A stretch of 64,000 bases of DNA from Streptomyces smyrnaeus (GTDB lineage Bacteria > Actinomycetota > Actinomycetes > Streptomycetales > Streptomycetaceae): assembly GCF_017676345.1 (NCBI RefSeq), contig NZ_JAFFZM010000002.1, positions 62,001 through 126,000 of the forward strand, in the 5' to 3' direction. Below the pieces are notes generated by a model. The model saw only the letters and a program-made list of their open reading frames with translations, was not told where the DNA came from and did not search any database. Each line of letters opens with the position of its first letter. Within the stretch, counting starts at the first letter, position 1. Shown one piece after another: positions 28,075 through 36,644 of the stretch. Position numbers and translations under genes: made by a program.

Positions 28075-29526
28075 CTACTTCGGCGGCTGGAAGCCGCCGA
28101 TCTCGTCCTCAAGTAGTTCGGCCAGCCGAAGTGGGGTGCGGTCCTCGAACATCGGGCCGATGAGCTGCACTCCCACCGGCAGACCCTCGGGAGACCGGCC
28201 CGTGGGTACGGCGGTGGCGGGCAGACCGGGCATGGTGGCCACACCGGCCCAGACCAGCTGGTCGAAATACGGGTGCTCGACGCCGTCGATGTCGATCCGG
28301 CGTTCTCTGGGATCGGGGTTGTGGTCGTGCGGGAACGCGGGAGTGGGCGTGATGGGACACACCACGGCGTCGAACTCCGCGAAGAGCTGCCGCCAGCCAT
28401 GGCGGTGGAGCTCGCGCCGGTTGTTCACCTCGATCCAGTCACGGTGGCTGAGCACCATGCCGCGCAGCCGCGCCGCATCGAGACTCCGGTCGTCCGCGCT
28501 CAGTCCGGCGGCGCGCGACCGCAACTGCTCGTACGCTTCGACGGGAAAACGCGCGACGGAGCCCGAGAACAGCAACTGCGTGTAGAGCGTCGCGGCTTCG
28601 GTCAGATCGGGCAGCAGCGGACTGTGCCGTTCGACGTGGGCGCCACCGTCGACAAGCGCGTCGGCCACCCGGTTCACGCCCGCCCGCACGGCGGACCCGG
28701 TCGGAATCAGCGGATGCTCGTCGACGACCAGGACCCGGAAGTCGCCGAGCCGCTCGTGACGCGCGGGCGGCAGCGTCAAGTCGTGCGCCACACCGAACGT
28801 CAGCGGGTCCGGTCCGGCCATGACGTCGAGCAGGAGCGTGAGGTCCCGGGCACTGCGCGCCATCGGACCGACGACGGCGAGGTCGAGTTCGACCGGCAGT
28901 GGCGGCGCCGGCGGCGCCACCATGCCGCGGGTTGCCGCCAGTCCGAGTGTCGGCTTGTGCGCATGGATGCCGCAGAAATGCGCGGGGGTACGCAGCGAAC
29001 CGGCGAGGTCGGAGCCGATGGACAGCGCGCAGAATCCGGACGCCAGGGCCGCCGCTGATCCACCGGAGGATCCGCCCGGCGTGCGAGCGTGATCCCACGG
29101 ATTGTTGGTGATGCCGTAGATCTCGTTGAAGCTCTGGATATCTTGCAGTCCCAAAGGCACATTGGTTTTGCCGAGCACCACCGCGCCTGCGGCCTTGAGC
29201 CGCGAGACCTGTACCGCGTCCTCGGCCGGCACATGGTCCCGGTGTTGCGGCAGGCCCCACGTCGTGGGCATTCCCACGACGTTGTACGACTCCTTCACCG
29301 TTACCGGAATGCCGAGCAGCGGCCTGTCCTCGCCATGAAGACGCGCCTGGTCGGCGCGGCGCGCGGCGGCCCGTGCACGGTCGAAGTCCGGCACACAGAC
29401 AGCATTGATCGCCTTGTCGTCCCGCTCGATACGGGCAATCGCCTCATCGGTCAGTTCCGCCGAGGTCACTTCACCGGCACGCAAAGCAGCCGCCATTTTC
29501 TCGGCCGTCGGAAATATCTGCTCCAT
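28075..29526 (-). CDS. Amidase-signature family hydrolase
   Basis: A 483-residue amidase-signature enzyme. The Ser-cisSer-Lys triad is visible: Lys in PVTVKESYN, cis-Ser in PGGSSGGSAAAL and nucleophile Ser in GSDLAGSLRTPAHFCG. These enzymes hydrolyse amides, for example aryl or fatty-acid amides, in the cytoplasm. The ATG at 29526 (MEQIFPTAEKMAAALRAGEV) gives the usual length. It converges on the alpha/beta hydrolase gene and may belong functionally to the same catabolic group, though it is on the other strand. Confidence 0.93.
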   Translation of the reverse strand: MEQIFPTAEKMAAALRAGEVTSAELTDEAIARIERDDKAINAVCVPDFDRARAAARRADQARLHGEDRPLLGIPVTVKESYNVVGMPTTWGLPQHRDHVPAEDAVQVSRLKAAGAVVLGKTNVPLGLQDIQSFNEIYGITNNPWDHARTPGGSSGGSAAALASGFCALSIGSDLAGSLRTPAHFCGIHAHKPTLGLAATRGMVAPPAPPLPVELDLAVVGPMARSARDLTLLLDVMAGPDPLTFGVAHDLTLPPARHERLGDFRVLVVDEHPLIPTGSAVRAGVNRVADALVDGGAHVERHSPLLPDLTEAATLYTQLLFSGSVARFPVEAYEQLRSRAAGLSADDRSLDAARLRGMVLSHRDWIEVNNRRELHRHGWRQLFAEFDAVVCPITPTPAFPHDHNPDPRERRIDIDGVEHPYFDQLVWAGVATMPGLPATAVPTGRSPEGLPVGVQLIGPMFEDRTPLRLAELLEDEIGGFQPPK

Positions 29527-29735
29527 AAATCGGGGACCGTAGCGGCCCCTGGGTGAGGGCAGAAAATACTGCTCCGCACAACCGGTTGGACAACCCCCTA
29601 CTCGCAATGCGGATCTCCGGGCGGAGACGCCGTGTCCTACTGGGCACGCGGTGGACATCGCCGGTGGGAAGAGGAAACGGAGCGGGGTGGACACCCGATC
29701 CCGGTGGCGGAGCATCCGCGGACCGGCCGGGGTGC

Positions 29736-30275
29736 TCAGCGGGCGAAACGTCGAGCGATGGCCGGCGCTCCGAAGTCGACGGTGGCGCCTGCGAGGCGGG
29801 CACGGATGAGGACGCCGGCGGTTCGGACGGTGATCATGGCCAGCACCATGAGGACGAAGGCGGTGCCGTAGGTGGCGGCCGGAACCTGGTGCTGGATCGA
29901 GAATGTCGTGAGGGCGTGGGTGAACCAGTGGGTCGAGCCGTAGGCGAAGCCGAGGCGCAGGGCCATCGCGGCCGTCCACAGTGCGGCGTAGGGCCAGCCT
30001 GCGACGGTGACCAGGCGGGAGTCTGCCGGATCGCGGTGGACCTGGATCAGGGCGATCGAGGCCAGACCGAACAGCAGGCCGGCCGCGAGCCCGGCCGCCT
30101 CGATCAGATGGGCCGTGCTCCCCGGGGGGATCTCCTTGAGGTACTTGAAACCGACGCCCGCGACGATTCCCACGGGCAGCAGCAGCCGCCTGGCGTCCGG
30201 ACGCCGTGTGCCGAGCTGGGTGGCGAGTATCGCGATGAACACGCCGGTGTAGAGCAGGTAGTCGCTGAGGCTCAC
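29736..30275 (-). CDS. Integral membrane protein of unknown function
   Basis: A 179-residue protein with five or so membrane segments (YLLYTGVFIAILATQLGT, LLLPVGIVAGVGFKYL, LIEAAGLAAGLLFGLASIAL, PYAALWTAAMALRLGF, TAFVLMVLAMITVRTAGVLI). No family is recognised. The start is GTG at 30275 with GGAGAGACACC upstream. It is divergent from a MarR regulator, and two identical inverted repeats (30307-30324, 30364-30381) sit between them, so it is a likely target of that regulator. Confidence 0.8.
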   Translation of the reverse strand: MSLSDYLLYTGVFIAILATQLGTRRPDARRLLLPVGIVAGVGFKYLKEIPPGSTAHLIEAAGLAAGLLFGLASIALIQVHRDPADSRLVTVAGWPYAALWTAAMALRLGFAYGSTHWFTHALTTFSIQHQVPAATYGTAFVLMVLAMITVRTAGVLIRARLAGATVDFGAPAIARRFAR

Positions 30276-30306
30276 GGTGTCTCTCCAGTGGTGCGGGCTC
30301 GCCGTT

Positions 30307-30324
30307 TACATCTCGGATGATGTA
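30307..30324. promoter_or_regulatory. MarR-type operator site 1 (TACATC-N6-GATGTA)
   Basis: An 18-base inverted repeat, TACATC-TCGGAT-GATGTA, lies 32 bases upstream of the membrane-protein start. The same arms and spacing recur at 30364-30381. A perfect palindrome ATCTCTAGAGAT (30324-30335) directly follows. The arrangement fits a MarR dimer controlling both divergent genes. Confidence 0.75.
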
Positions 30325-30363
30325 TCTCTAGAGATGGATCTGTCAAGATGCATATGTTGGGGA

Positions 30364-30381
30364 TACATCAAAGGAGATGTA
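30364..30381. promoter_or_regulatory. MarR-type operator site 2 (TACATC-N6-GATGTA)
   Basis: TACATC-AAAGGA-GATGTA repeats the arms and spacing of site 1, 57 bases away. It ends 16 bases before the MarR start codon, so binding would block the marR promoter or leader. Confidence 0.75.
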
Positions 30382-30397
30382 CCTTGGGGAGATGGAG

Positions 30398-30847
30398 ATG
30401 AGCGACCTGTACCAGCTCGGCCGCCGCCTGGCCGAGATCGCCCTCGCCGACATGGGTTCCGACGCACCCGATCTCGCCCCCGGCGAATTCCTGGTCCTCC
30501 AAGACCTCTTCTTGAACGGCCGCAGTGCCGTAGGCGACATCGCCAAGCGCACCGGCCTGGCCCAAAGCCGCGTCTCCACCAGCGTGCGGGCCCTCGTCGG
30601 CCGCAGCTGGGTCACCACCGCAGCCGACCCCTCCGACGGACGCAGAACGCTGGTCGACGTGACCGAGCCCATCCGCGCCGCCGGCCAACAGCGCCGGGCC
30701 GAACGCGCCGACAAGGCCCTGACCAATGCGCTGGCCGGAGCGGACGACACAGAGCGAGCCGCCCTCATCGCCGCACTCGAACGCCTCCACCAACTCCTCG
30801 TCGCCGGCCGTACACAGCGCCGGTTCCCGGACACGGTCACGCCCTGA
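30398..30847 (+). CDS. MarR-family transcriptional regulator
   Basis: A 149-residue winged-helix protein. The recognition helix lies in DIAKRTGLAQSRVSTSVRALVGRSWV and the wing in DPSDGRRTLVDVTE. The ATG at 30398 has GGGGAG at 30386-30391, a good distance; the ATG at 30377 abuts its AAGGAG and is less likely. It faces a divergent membrane-protein gene, and the 18-base inverted repeats between them point to autorepression and control of that partner, perhaps an efflux-like or stress membrane protein. Confidence 0.9.
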   Translation: MSDLYQLGRRLAEIALADMGSDAPDLAPGEFLVLQDLFLNGRSAVGDIAKRTGLAQSRVSTSVRALVGRSWVTTAADPSDGRRTLVDVTEPIRAAGQQRRAERADKALTNALAGADDTERAALIAALERLHQLLVAGRTQRRFPDTVTP

Positions 30848-30945
30848 ACCGCCCGGTATCTCGGGAGCTGGAAGCTCAGCCCTGGTCGCTCGACTCCTGT
30901 CTCAGCAGCGTGCCATTTCCTCGGTCGGGCACAGCGGGCGTCCAG

Positions 30946-31740
30946 TCAGACAGTCCGGCCGACGAGTACGGAGACGTGGACCTGCTCGGGGAAGGGCTCC
31001 GCGTGCGGCAATGCCTTCCGGATGCCGTACTCGAACGCCGGCCGCTGCTCGGCCCCCGGGAGTTGCTCTGCGGGGATGGCGGAGTAGAGACCGCCGATGA
31101 CCTGCTGAAAGGTCAGCTCGTCGGGGTAGGAGACCGTCGTGCTCCGCACGTCCGAAAAGCCGGCGTCTTCAAGGGCCTGTGCATACCGGATCCGGTCCTG
31201 ATCGGCAGTTCCGCAGGATGCGGTCAGTTCTGTCCCGAAGTGCTGCTCCAGGCAGCTGCGCAGGGCACGGGACCAGGCGGTGTCCTGCAGCCACAGCGGT
31301 GTCCCGTTAGCGATCACGGCGATGCCTCCGCCTGCGCGGAACAGGGGAAGCAGGTCCCGGAAGAGTTCTTCGTGCCGCATCCAGTGGAGAGCCTGGCCGA
31401 CGACGGTCATCGCCAGGGAAGGCTCGTGACCCAGCAGTGTTCCGAGAGCTGGGACGTCGGTGTCGGCACCGAGCACCCAGACGGCGTTGCGGACACCACG
31501 CCGGCCGGCCGCTTCATGAGCGAGGCGAAGCATGTCCGGCTCGGGATCCATCCCGATCACTGATCGGACTCGGGGGGCGAGCGGGAGGGCGAGCTGCCCT
31601 GTACCGCATCCGAGGTCCAGAACGCTGTCCTCCGGTGTCAGCAAGAAGTAGTCCTGGACGAAGTCGAGCACTTGCTCGGGATAGCCCCGCCGGAACTTCG
31701 CGTAGTACTCGGCCACTTCCCCACCGAACCCGACGGTCAT
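30946..31740 (-). CDS. Class I SAM-dependent methyltransferase
   Basis: A 264-residue methyltransferase. The SAM motif is SVLDLGCGTGQLALPLAPRV, followed by VIGMDPEPDML and the acid loop VLGADTDV; the QALHWMRHEELF segment is typical of the UbiE/Trans-aconitate-like methyltransferases. The substrate is unknown. The ATG at 31740 (MTVGFGGEVAEYYAKFRRGY) is chosen by family start. It stands alone on the minus strand. Confidence 0.88.
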   Translation of the reverse strand: MTVGFGGEVAEYYAKFRRGYPEQVLDFVQDYFLLTPEDSVLDLGCGTGQLALPLAPRVRSVIGMDPEPDMLRLAHEAAGRRGVRNAVWVLGADTDVPALGTLLGHEPSLAMTVVGQALHWMRHEELFRDLLPLFRAGGGIAVIANGTPLWLQDTAWSRALRSCLEQHFGTELTASCGTADQDRIRYAQALEDAGFSDVRSTTVSYPDELTFQQVIGGLYSAIPAEQLPGAEQRPAFEYGIRKALPHAEPFPEQVHVSVLVGRTV

Positions 31741-31897
31741 GAGAGCACTATGCCGAGCCCCGTCACGACTGGAAAGCCACACAGCCCCCTCATCGCTGAG
31801 GGCGCAATGGTGAATCGCGGACCGACACGACAAGAGCCGACATCGAGCACGTACCGCAGGGGGCAGAGGTTCATCGGGCGCGGTACTTCTCGTCGCC

Positions 31898-32116
31898 TCA
31901 GTCCGTATCGCTCCACTGCAGCGGCGTCTCGGGCCGGTGTGTGAGCCGCTGCACGAGCGTCGGGAACAGGTAGTGCGTCGCCTCTGGGACGAGGTGCTCC
32001 TGGAGCCAGTCGACCGGGAGACGCTGGCTGAAGCTGTGTACGGCGGCCTCCTGGGCCAGGTCCAGGAGCTGAGCGGTGTTGACGGCTCGGACAGTGCGGG
32101 GAAGGGTCGGGATCAT
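31898..32116 (-). CDS. Small protein of unknown function (72 residues)
   Basis: A 72-residue acidic-to-neutral protein with strong G/C bias at third codon positions throughout, which argues for real coding. It contains a helical segment (AQLLDLAQEAAVHSFSQRLP) and an aromatic stretch (HYLFPTLVQRLTH). No family is recognised. It begins 39 bases after the stop of the upstream 104-residue gene on the same strand and is probably its operon partner. Confidence 0.55.
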   Translation of the reverse strand: MIPTLPRTVRAVNTAQLLDLAQEAAVHSFSQRLPVDWLQEHLVPEATHYLFPTLVQRLTHRPETPLQWSDTD

Positions 32117-32155
32117 GTCGAAATGATCCCAAGAAGCCTCCGCGGCGCCGAGAGG

Positions 32156-32470
32156 TCAGATGAGCCGAGACATGATCTGCCGACGGGCACAAGCCCAGGC
32201 TTCCTCGAACTCCTCAAAGGTGAGTTGTTCGGGGTCGTGGCCTTCCCATTCCGAAACGGGCAGTTCGGCTGTGACCCCGAACCTGCTGTCGTACTCATCG
32301 AGGTGGCCTGCGTCGCGGGCCCGCTGCCACTCGGCGAGGGAGGCAGCTGCGACCGGGATCAGCTCAGGTCCTTCGAGTTCGACCTGCCGGGTCACCCAGC
32401 CCTCGGCGTCGACCTCGAAGTAGAACCAGGTGTCTTCCTCGTCCCAGTAACAGCGCATCCATGTGGTCAC
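32156..32470 (-). CDS. Small acidic protein of unknown function (104 residues)
   Basis: A 104-residue protein, strongly acidic and rich in Trp (MTTWMRCYWDEEDTWFYFEV, AEWQRARDAGHLDEYDSRFG, FEEFEEAWACARRQ). The pattern of beta-strand start plus acidic helices resembles small immunity-like or SUKH-adjacent proteins, but no toxin is nearby and I do not assign a family. It probably forms a two-gene unit with the 72-residue gene downstream. Confidence 0.65.
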   Translation of the reverse strand: MTTWMRCYWDEEDTWFYFEVDAEGWVTRQVELEGPELIPVAAASLAEWQRARDAGHLDEYDSRFGVTAELPVSEWEGHDPEQLTFEEFEEAWACARRQIMSRLI

Positions 32471-32515
32471 CGAGCCATGATGCCGAGCCAGATGCGCCGT
32501 GCTACTGCGCTTGTC

Positions 32516-32848
32516 TCATGGTTGAGCGATGAATCCTGCGGATCGGTCGAGCTGGAACGGAGAACCGGCCCAGGCTGGATCCCAGCCTTGCTCTCGTGCC
32601 TCTCGAATGCTGATAGCGACGTGAGCTGGACGAATGGGCTCCGTTTCGACGCCCACCCAGTTGCTGGGATGGGCCTGGCCGCTAGTGATGATCAGGGGCG
32701 TGCCCGGCTGACTGCTGACCGCCTCGACCGCATAGGTCATCGGCGTCCAGCAGAGTCCCTGCATGTAGGAGGGCTTCCTGCGGATCCGCCAGCGGTATTC
32801 GATCCCGTCAACGGCTGTGCGCCGGGAACCCTTCTTGTTCAGCGCCAC
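32516..32848 (-). CDS. Conserved Streptomyces protein of unknown function
   Basis: About 110 residues beginning VALNKKGSRRTAVDGIEYRW, with conserved-looking blocks RIRRKPSYMQGLCWTPMTYA and SGQAHPSNWVGVETEPIRPA. A basic, Trp-containing N-terminal part and a C-terminal IREAREQGWDPAWAGSPFQL are typical of a small Streptomyces family whose role is unknown to me. The start GTG at 32848 has GGGGAGAAG upstream. The frame continues upstream into a frameshifted helix-turn-helix remnant, which I treat separately. Confidence 0.7.
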   Translation of the reverse strand: MALNKKGSRRTAVDGIEYRWRIRRKPSYMQGLCWTPMTYAVEAVSSQPGTPLIITSGQAHPSNWVGVETEPIRPAHVAISIREAREQGWDPAWAGSPFQLDRSAGFIAQP

Positions 32849-32904
32849 CTTCTCCCCTCTGCTGTTGCACTCCAGCGCCGAGGCAACAGGTCCGTCCCGG
32901 GCCG

Positions 32905-33135
32905 GGATCTTCCGGGCTGCCGTTACAACGCGCTTTCCGAAGCGGGTCAGCTTCATGGCTCTGCCGCGTTCGGCTCGTTCGAGCAGGAGCTGCCCGAGGT
33001 CCGCTTCGAGATGGTTGACCTGGGTCACCAAGCCGACTGGTGGATGCCGAGGTCTCGGGCTGCTCCGGTGAGGGTGGGGTCTCGCGTTCCGTGGCACAGG
33101 CTGTACTCGCTGACCGGCGGTACTTTTGCTGTCTC
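32905..33135 (-). pseudogene. Frameshifted LysR-like helix-turn-helix remnant
   Basis: On the minus strand, one frame encodes VPPVSEYSLCHGTRDPTLTG and then GAARDLGIHQSA, ending in a stop. The next frame continues VTQVNHLEADLGQLLLERAE and RGRAMKLTRFGKRVVTAAR. Joined, these read as a LysR-like winged-helix DNA-binding region. A single missing base near 33030 explains the break. No full effector domain follows, so this is a decayed fragment. Confidence 0.6.
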
Positions 33136-33242
33136 AGGTCGGTGGCACAGCGCTCAGTCTCACGAACGTGGCACTTCCTCATGGTCTCGACCGAGCCGGA
33201 TGGAATCGGCGAGCAAGGGAGTTGACTCGGCGGGCTGTGGGC

Positions 33243-34307
33243 TCAGTGGCGGGGAGTGTCGCTGGCCGACGACATGGGGATCAGGACGGTCTTGCCGACC
33301 AGTTCTCCGGCAGCGGCCGGGGCGCGGACCACGGCCTGGTCGGCACGCAGTCGCTCGGCCAGGTCTCCGCCCTCGACCTGGGCGGCCAGCTCGGCGATCC
33401 GAGCGAACCGGCCAGCGGCGCGGGCATGGACCGCGGGAAGGTCGACCAGTGGCAGCCGCTCGGCCACCTCGATCGCCAGCTCTCCAGCGTCGACGCGGGC
33501 CACCAGCTCGGCGAGCTGGGTGGCGTCGCTGCGCGCGAACACGTGCACCGTGCGCACCCCGCGCCCGGTATCCGGCGGGCCGGGGGTGGTGACGCTGACG
33601 AAGGCTCCGCCGTCGGCGACCAGGTCCACCAGCCGCGCGTTCTCCTCGGGGCCTGCGGGAGCCAGCTGCAGCACCACGTCGAAGTGCTGACCGGCCAGCA
33701 CCTGCACCACCGGCGTCACGGCATATTCGACGATCCGGTCCGCGCCGTAGGAGCGGATCCGGTCGCGGCTGCGCGCACCCGCGGTCGCAGTCACGGTCGC
33801 ACCGGTCTGCACGGCGAGTTGGACGGCGTAGCCGCCCACCGCGCTGCCCGCTCCGTTGATCAGGATGCTCTGTCCGGGCTTGAGGTCGGCGTTTTCGAAC
33901 AGGGCCTGCCAGGCCGTCAGCCCGACCAGCGGCAGGGCAGCGGCGTCGGCCAGATCGACGGTGCGGGGCGCGGGGGCCAGCGCCTCGGCGGGGGCGGCAA
34001 CGTATTCAGCTGCCGCGCCGGGCGCGTCCGCCGGCAGAAGCGCGACCACCGTGTCCCCCACGCTCCAGTCGGGCACGCCCTCGCCGACCTCGGTGATGAC
34101 TCCGGCCAGGTCGAGGCCCGGTATGTGCGGGAAGGCCAGGGGCAGCAAGTCCTGCCGCAGTCCCGCGCGCAGGCCCGAGTCCGCGTCGTTGTACGAGGTG
34201 CCGGCCACCAGCACCACTACCTCGCCCTCACCCGCCACCGGCCGATCCGCCTCCTCGTAGATGAGGACGTCGCTGCCGCCGTAGGAGTGGTAGCGCACTG
34301 CCTTCAT
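33243..34307 (-). CDS. NADPH-dependent quinone/alkenal-type oxidoreductase (MDR family)
   Basis: A 354-residue medium-chain dehydrogenase/reductase without zinc ligands. The N-terminal substrate fold starts MKAVRYHSYGGSDVLIYEEA. PHIPGLDLAGVITEVGEGVP and the Rossmann motif ILINGAGSAVGGYAVQLAV are typical of quinone oxidoreductase relatives. The ATG at 34307 is preferred; one 33 bases upstream is also possible. It lies 97 bases downstream of an ECF41 sigma factor gene on the same strand. ECF41 factors are usually genetically linked to oxidoreductases. Confidence 0.9.
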   Translation of the reverse strand: MKAVRYHSYGGSDVLIYEEADRPVAGEGEVVVLVAGTSYNDADSGLRAGLRQDLLPLAFPHIPGLDLAGVITEVGEGVPDWSVGDTVVALLPADAPGAAAEYVAAPAEALAPAPRTVDLADAAALPLVGLTAWQALFENADLKPGQSILINGAGSAVGGYAVQLAVQTGATVTATAGARSRDRIRSYGADRIVEYAVTPVVQVLAGQHFDVVLQLAPAGPEENARLVDLVADGGAFVSVTTPGPPDTGRGVRTVHVFARSDATQLAELVARVDAGELAIEVAERLPLVDLPAVHARAAGRFARIAELAAQVEGGDLAERLRADQAVVRAPAAAGELVGKTVLIPMSSASDTPRH

Positions 34308-34404
34308 GACTTCTCTCTTTCGCTTGCTCTCAAGGCTCATCGGGCATCTCCCTGGGGCCCCTTGGCGAAGAGGGCTGGCCTCCGCTCGTCGGGGCTGCTG
34401 GTGT

Positions 34405-35304
34405 TCAGCGCAGGGTGAGCGGGGTCGCGGACGTGACGTGCGAGAGTTTCTCGGGGTTGCGGACGTAGTAGAGGCCGGTGATGAGGCCGTCCTCGACACT
34501 GATCGCCATGACACCGTCGATCTCGCCGCCCATGCGCACGAGCAGGGCCGGGTGGCCGTTGACCAGGGTCGGTTCGGTGGTGAACATGCCTTCGACCTTG
34601 CCGATGCCGCCGGCGAACATCCGGGCCACGCGCTCGGCGCCGGTCACCGGCCGCTGTGCGGCGTGCTTGAGGCCGCCGCCGTCGCTCATCAGGACGACCT
34701 CGGGGGCGAGCACGTCGAGGAGGGCCTGCGGGTCCCCGGTCTCCACGGCACGCCGGAAGGACTCCAGGACCGCCTGGCCCTCGTTCGAGGAGACCATCTG
34801 GCGGGGGCGCCGGGCGTCGACGTGCCGGCGTGCGCGGTGGGCGATCTGGCGGACGGCCGCGGGGCTCTTGTCGACGGCGGCGGCGATCTCTTCGTAGCCG
34901 ATGTCGAAGACCTCGCGCAGCACGAAGACGGCCCGCTCGGTCGGTGACAGCGTCTCCAGGACCAGCATCAGGGCCATCGACACGCTCTCGGCGAGTTCGA
35001 CGTCCTCGGCCACGTCCGGCGCGGTGATCAGTGGTTCGGGCAGCCAGGGGCCGACGTACGCCTCCCGGCGACGCTTCACGGTACGCAGCCGGTTGAGCGC
35101 CTGGCGAGTGGTGATCCGCACCAGGAAGGCGCGCTGGTCGCGCACCTGCCCCCGGTCGGCCTTGGCCCATTGCAGCCAGGTCTCCTGGAGGACGTCCTCG
35201 GCGTCGGCCGCCGATCCGAGCACCTCGTAGGCAACGGTGAAGAGCAGGTTGCGGTGGGCGAGGAACGTTTCGGTCACCGGTTCGGTGGCGTCGTCGCTCA
35301 ACAC
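34405..35304 (-). CDS. ECF41-family RNA polymerase sigma factor
   Basis: A 299-residue ECF sigma factor. Region sigma-2 is at about residues 15-75 (LLFTVAYEVLGSAADAEDVL, QETWLQWAK) and sigma-4 at about 115-165 (LSPTERAVFVLREVFDIGYE). A C-terminal SnoaL/NTF2-like domain replaces an anti-sigma factor. The ECF41 signatures WLPEPL in the linker, DGGG in the SnoaL domain and NPEKL near the end are all present. In this family the C-terminal domain modulates activity directly. Start GTG at 35304 has GAGGAG upstream. Oxidoreductase genes on both sides match the usual ECF41 neighbourhood. Confidence 0.95.
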   Translation of the reverse strand: MLSDDATEPVTETFLAHRNLLFTVAYEVLGSAADAEDVLQETWLQWAKADRGQVRDQRAFLVRITTRQALNRLRTVKRRREAYVGPWLPEPLITAPDVAEDVELAESVSMALMLVLETLSPTERAVFVLREVFDIGYEEIAAAVDKSPAAVRQIAHRARRHVDARRPRQMVSSNEGQAVLESFRRAVETGDPQALLDVLAPEVVLMSDGGGLKHAAQRPVTGAERVARMFAGGIGKVEGMFTTEPTLVNGHPALLVRMGGEIDGVMAISVEDGLITGLYYVRNPEKLSHVTSATPLTLR

Positions 35305-35325
35305 TCGTCACTCTCCTCGTCCTTC

Positions 35326-35350
35326 GCGGTCGGCCTTGGCGGCCGACCGC
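35326..35350. terminator. Hairpin between the flavin oxidoreductase and the ECF41 gene
   Basis: GCGGTCGGC pairs with GCCGACCGC across a 7-base loop. It lies just downstream of the oxidoreductase stop and upstream of the sigma-factor ribosome site, so it may limit readthrough between the two genes. Confidence 0.5.
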
Positions 35351-35392
35351 GTTCGCGTGCGTTCACAGCAAGCCCCTCGAGACAGGCACCGG

Positions 35393-36610
35393 TCAGGCCG
35401 CCCGGCCGGGAGCGGTCGGTGCCTCGGTCTGGCGTGCGCCGTTGGCCTGCAGTAGCCGTCGGCGCTTGGCGACGCCTCCCGGTGCGCGGTGCAGGCGGAA
35501 CGAACCGGGCTTGTGCGCCTCTCCGGACAGGTGGCCGGGGATGCTCTTGCAGACCAGTTCCTTGATCCTGGCGCCCATGCCTTCGTCGACGTGCAGCCAC
35601 ACGGCGACGTCCGACCGGTTGGCGAACTGGTAAATGCCGGCGCTCCGGCCGAGGCTGATGCACTGGGCGTAGAACCCCTGGTGGATGGTCTCCGGCTGCT
35701 TGCCCGCGAGTCGGCTGAGCACGGTGTCGGCGGCCCGCGCGCCCAGCGGCGTGGCGTTCAGGCAGCTCATCCGCAGCGGCTGGTTCGACGGTGCCGCCGA
35801 GTCCCCGGCCGCGAGGATCCGCGCGTCGTCCACGCTCGTCAGCGTCTCGTCCGTGAGCAGCCGGCCCACGGCGTCGGTGCTCAGCCCGCTGCGCGCGGCC
35901 AGGTCGGGAACGCCGAAGCCCACGGTCCACACGGTGACCTCGCTCAGCAGCTCACGGCTGTCGGCGAGCCGCACGGTGTCGCGGGACACGGCCGTCACCT
36001 TCGCATCCGAGCCGTCGATCACCGTCACACCGAGCTTGGCCAGTCGCTTGGCGACCGAGCGTCGGCCCCGCGTGTGCAGGTACGGGCCGAGCACGCCGCC
36101 ACAGACCAGGGTCACCCGGCGACCGGCATCCGCCAGCTCGGCGGCGGTCTCGATGCCGGTAGGACCGGCGCCGACCACCGTCACGGGGGCCGCCGCAGGC
36201 GTGGCGTCGAGGGTCGCCCGGAGCCGCTGGGCCTCCTCCAGGGTGGCGATCGGGTAGGCGAACTCAGCGGCTCCGGGCACGCCCGGTTCGGCGCTGCCGC
36301 TGCCCACGGCGTAGATCAGGTAGTCGTAGTCGAGCGTGCCGCCGACCGCCAGCGGCACGCTGCGCCCGGCCGCGTCGATCCGGGTCACCGTGTCGACCAC
36401 CAGCCGGACGCGCTCGGACAGCACGTCCTGGTAGGCGACGACCGCGTCGTCGGACCCGCCCACCAGCTGGTGCAGGCGGACCCGGTGGACAAGGTCCGGG
36501 CGCGGGTTGACCAGCGTCACGGTCACGTCGTCGCGCTGCGTCAGCCGGTTCGCGGCCATCACGCCCGCATATCCGCCACCGATCACGACCACATGCATGT
36601 TCCCCGTCAT
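35393..36610 (-). CDS. FAD-dependent NAD(P)H oxidoreductase (NDH-2-like)
   Basis: A 405-residue two-dinucleotide-binding-domain flavoprotein. The FAD motif is VVVIGGGYAGVMAANRLTQR, the NAD motif is VTVVGAGPTGIETAAELADA, and ILAAGDSAAP closes the FAD site. It is of the NDH-2/pyridine nucleotide-disulfide type but lacks an obvious CxxxxC redox pair, so a quinone or dye acceptor is likely. The ATG at 36610 has GGAGGAGG upstream. An ECF41-type -35 element (TGTCACA) lies about 55 bases upstream, so it is a probable target of the adjacent sigma factor. Confidence 0.9.
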   Translation of the reverse strand: MTGNMHVVVIGGGYAGVMAANRLTQRDDVTVTLVNPRPDLVHRVRLHQLVGGSDDAVVAYQDVLSERVRLVVDTVTRIDAAGRSVPLAVGGTLDYDYLIYAVGSGSAEPGVPGAAEFAYPIATLEEAQRLRATLDATPAAAPVTVVGAGPTGIETAAELADAGRRVTLVCGGVLGPYLHTRGRRSVAKRLAKLGVTVIDGSDAKVTAVSRDTVRLADSRELLSEVTVWTVGFGVPDLAARSGLSTDAVGRLLTDETLTSVDDARILAAGDSAAPSNQPLRMSCLNATPLGARAADTVLSRLAGKQPETIHQGFYAQCISLGRSAGIYQFANRSDVAVWLHVDEGMGARIKELVCKSIPGHLSGEAHKPGSFRLHRAPGGVAKRRRLLQANGARQTEAPTAPGRAA

Positions 36611-36644
36611 GGTGCCTCCTCCGTTTTCAGGTGCTCGGCCTTAA

